DNA of 64,000 nucleotides from Erythroxylum novogranatense. Its lineage: Eukaryota > Streptophyta > Magnoliopsida > Malpighiales > Erythroxylaceae. The stretch is taken from positions 1,227,501-1,291,500 of the forward strand of contig JAIWQS010000236.1 of the NCBI GenBank assembly GCA_029891385.1. The letters are read 5' to 3'. Positions 61,069 through 64,000 of this stretch are shown in pieces. Each line of letters opens with the position of its first letter. Positions within the stretch are counted from its first letter, which is position 1. The position numbers and the translations under genes were made by a program. The notes below the pieces were generated by a model. The model did not search any database. It saw only the letters and a list, made by a program, of their open reading frames with translations, and was not told the DNA's origin.

Positions 61069-62165
61069 GAAGCTACATGCAAAGAAAGCCAGGAAAATGA
61101 AAAATCCGAAGATGTGTAGTAAGAGCAGCAAAAATCTGGAGCAGAGTAATTGAAGTCTGAAAAAAAATTTTGAATCAAAAAAAAACCTAAAGCAATTGAG
61201 GTTTTACAAATCAACAAGCTGAAGAATCTAAAGTCAAAGCAACAATAGGCATTGAAGAAATGAAAGTCTAGCATCAGCTTTTGGTTCCATAGTTTTCAAG
61301 CATCTTTTTTAACTTTTGCAGCTTTTTATCAGTAGCAAATCACATTCTCAATTTTTGTTGGTATATGAACCAACAACTTTACTTTTGTTCCAGCTGAACC
61401 AATGAGAGGATGAAACTTATCAAAATCCTACTCATTAGTTGTTTTTCCTATTCATTTTGGACCATTGATGTAAAACAAGCAAGGAAGGTGTGAAGAGCTA
61501 ACTTTGAAAAAGTTCAAAACCACCACATTCGAATCAATGGAACAGTAGCAACCATTTTGTAGAAATATCATTTTTTTCTCTTCATCAGCTTTTACAAATT
61601 TTCCTTGTTTTTACTGTTGATTTAGTGTTGTTATGAATGTGTGTATGTTGAGTGGCATGAAAAAAACTTCTGAGAGTGGAAATGAAGCAGATTTGAAAGT
61701 GCAAAAATTTCCAATTTTTGAAGTTTCATAGTTACTGATTTATACAACTACTGGTTTTTCAAATTTCTCATACATTGAAATAGATACATTGCTACCAGCC
61801 TAGCATAAATTCCTATTTCCAGAAAGTTCATTCAGTTTATAGAATGCAAATGTTGTTCATCTTCAAAGCCTTCATTCATTGAAAGCAAAACATTTTTTAT
61901 CAGAAGTTGTTGCTGAAGAGTGCAGACGCGAGGCATCTTCAAACTTGTGGTATTGAAGTTATGTTTCTGCTTGAGTTTTGAAGTTCAGGGATTGTTGCTG
62001 GAGATTCTGATCCATTTTCAAGATTCAGTCTTAAGTAGTTTGGAAGGTCCTGTTGAAGTTAGCTCATCCTGCTGAAGCACTAAAGGATCTGCTCCTGTTT
62101 TCGAGACTGGAGCTGATCTGAAGTTCAGGATTTATTGAAGTTTCCAGATCTCCAGCTCTACCATC
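61069..62165. other. Unassigned DNA between copia fragments
   Basis: No open frame with a recognisable domain. It ends abruptly where the minus-strand copia integrase begins, so it may itself be an insertion or a deletion scar. Confidence 0.4.
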
Positions 62166-63760
62166 CACAGAATTATCATCTAGTCAAGAATACCTGTATC
62201 CATTGTAAGTGGGATTGTGATAGGGACCTAAATATTAATATGTAACATGTCAAAAACATGAAGAAAAAGAGAAGAACTAGAGGGAAAAGCGTTGCGTGAT
62301 TTACGTGCTTGAGGACATATTTGACAGATTTTATTGGACTTAGAAAAAGTGGGCATACTGTCTATATATGTCTCATAACAAGATAATGCATATGACCCAT
62401 TATACAATGCCAGAGATCAGCAGTATCATGGCCAATAGTTATAGAGTTGAAAAAGTTATTGTCTGTTCTTTTAACAGATGTATCATAAGAAAAATTAATA
62501 GCAACAGGAGAACAATTAGAATCGGTGTAAGACACATAATAAAGTCCTCTTGACTCTTTACCAAGGTCCAACAGCCTGTTCATCAAAGGGTCCTGAATAA
62601 AGCAAGAAGTTGGAGTAAAGATGAGGTTAGTGGCAAGTTGTTTAGTGAGTTTACTGGCTGAAAATAGGTTGCAATGAAGACCTGGCACATGAAATACGTT
62701 TCTAATTAAGAAGTATATCGACTCGCAACTTGACATTGCCAATATATTCAACCCTTGCCTTAGTGCAATTAGTAATAGTGATGTAACAAAGAGAAGAAAC
62801 AGGGGAATATGTAGTGAAAAAATGTAAATTATGATGGCTAGCTCCACTATCAATGATCCAAACTGTAGTAAGCTTTGAAGTCAAGAAACAAAATCCTTTA
62901 CCTGCTAACATGGCAGTAGAAGCATCAATTTTTTTCTGAACCAGGGAAGTCGGGCTTGTGCTTGCGGAGGAGATCCATTAATTGACTGTAGAGATCTTTA
63001 TTATCATGCTTAGAAGTAGAAAAGGATTCCACCATCTGAGTGGTAGCAGTTATTCGCTTGTTTTTGTTTTGCTGCAGCCTATTACATTTATCAATGGTAT
63101 AGCCTGGTTTCTTACAATAGTTGTAAGACACATTTCCTTTTCTCTCGAAATTTTGGAATCAGGAAGGACCTCCTTGTGGGAAGGTCTGTTTGTAATGACC
63201 TCAATATTTTCTGGTGAGTCATAAAGGCTGATGGATCAAAAGTCTTCTGATGGTTAGATTCATAAGGTCGTTGCTGGTTCATCAAGGTTGAAGATTCAAA
63301 TGGTAACGTCTGAGAGATTGGTTGAATGTTATTCTTTCGTTCTTCCTGGAACATCATATTATATACCTCGTTTATGTGTGGCAAAGGCTTCATCATCAAA
63401 ATGGTGCCTCTTGCATTTTTCTAATCCTTTTTTAATCCCAACAAGAATTTCATGATTTTGTAAAAGTTTTACAATTGCTGGTGAAGCCTCACATTAATTT
63501 GCAGGTAGGAATGTCGATGAGCATAGTATATTCATCCCATAACTTCTTGAGCTTAGTATAATACTCAGAAACAGAAAGATTTTCTTGGGTACAGGCTGTG
63601 ATATTTTGCTGTAGCTCAAAAATTATTGTTCCTTCACTATTTTCATATTGTTGAGCCAATTCATCCCCAACTTGTTTTGCGGTTGTTATGTGTATGGAGT
63701 CCTGAAACAGCTTTGGTAGGCCTCTTTTTAGGCATTAAAGGAAAAACTATTGCTAAAATT
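62166..63760 (-). pseudogene. Truncated Ty1/copia gag-pol (minus strand)
   Basis: Order on the minus strand: gag (QQYENSEGTIIFELQQ...LSVSEYYTKLKKLWDEY near 63530-63690), a linker (PLPHINEVYNMMFQEER), a zinc knuckle near 63075-63130, protease with WIIDSGASHH near 62850, GAG-pre-integrase (HVPGLHCNLFSASKL...LWHCIMGH at 62380-62700), and the integrase start (ICQICPQARKSRNAFP, FDMLHINI, YNGYRYS) to about 62166. The knuckle reads YNYCKKPGYTIDKC, so the first Cys and the His are both replaced by Tyr. Stops and frame changes lie near 62355, 62900 and 63400. RT and RNase H are absent. Confidence 0.87.
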
Positions 63761-64000
63761 AAAAAAAAAACTAAAAATAAAAGTAGAATTAAATATATAT
63801 TAATAATCAATAAATTTTTTATAACTTAGTAGAACTAAATCTAGTGACAGGATACGTATAGTATTCATAACATTAATTCCATGATGACTCATGTCCTATA
63901 CTTGCGTATTATATATGTACAAGTATACACCAATAAATAAGATAAAGATCCATTATTGGCTGTTTAGAAAATGTCACATGCTTGCTTTGGTTTGTTTAAT
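63761..64000. other. AT-rich right edge, nothing recognised
   Basis: May contain the gag 5' end or LTR of the minus-strand copia element, but no LTR terminus or PBS was found before the window ends. Confidence 0.4.

Overview
This is plant nuclear DNA, most likely from a dicot: AT-rich, with GT-AG introns, CACTA, Ty3/gypsy chromovirus and Ty1/copia families, and one intact BAHD acyltransferase gene. No species-specific marker was recognised. About 80-85% of the window is transposable elements, mostly nested. Boundaries were read by eye from TG...CA termini, target-site duplications (TSDs), primer-binding sites (PBS) and polypurine tracts (PPT).

Layout. (1) 1-13,871: a decayed CACTA (En/Spm) TNP2-type transposase gene, split by a solo LTR (3850-13062, TSD GTTCA). 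That LTR is itself split by a chimeric LTR-derived insertion (4584-10004, TSD TTATG), which contains a PIF/Harbinger-like MITE (5906-7728, TSD TAA) and a SINE-like foldback (9537-10005). (2) 13,872-16,160: gene and element scraps, including a copia reverse-transcriptase fragment and two short HSP90-like fragments. (3) 16,161-52,731: a minus-strand chromodomain gypsy element (Tekay/Del type) holding three insertions: a gypsy element with about 3.5-kb LTRs (18594-30373, TSD TTGAA), a non-coding element with about 4.17-kb LTRs (30928-42852, TSD TGCTC) and a solo LTR (45964-50152, TSD TGCTC). The broken reading frame resumes across two of these sites, which confirms those boundaries. (4) 52,732-53,165: a degraded older LTR. 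(5) 53,166-56,620: AT-rich intergenic DNA. (6) 56,707-58,011: an intact single-exon BAHD acyltransferase with a TATA box, the only convincing host gene. (7) 58,389-64,000: the 3' ends of two copia-type elements and a truncated minus-strand copia gag-pol.

Most interesting pattern. LTRs of different families share a modular plan: a purine-rich leader with a GGTAAGT donor-like site, a conserved CACGTGCACGTCGAC / CCCGGCTGCCCGC box, a small hairpin followed by ACCCC, an acceptor-like CTCCAG, and a region of reiterated degenerate 'TTCATGAAAGTTGTAGA...GAGTTATG' modules. Within that module region sits a tandem-repeat cassette whose sequence differs completely between families (GTCGAC repeats, TCCGTTTAACGGA palindromes, GAAGATAGAAA purine tracts, CpG-rich GCACGTCGCG and GCGACGCCTCGCC arrays). 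I know no established name for this variable cassette. It is the best candidate here for something undescribed; any function is unknown.

Caution: the two LTR copies of the two complete elements differ in clustered CAG/CTG-centred changes that look like systematic base-calling error. Some apparent frameshifts may therefore not be real.
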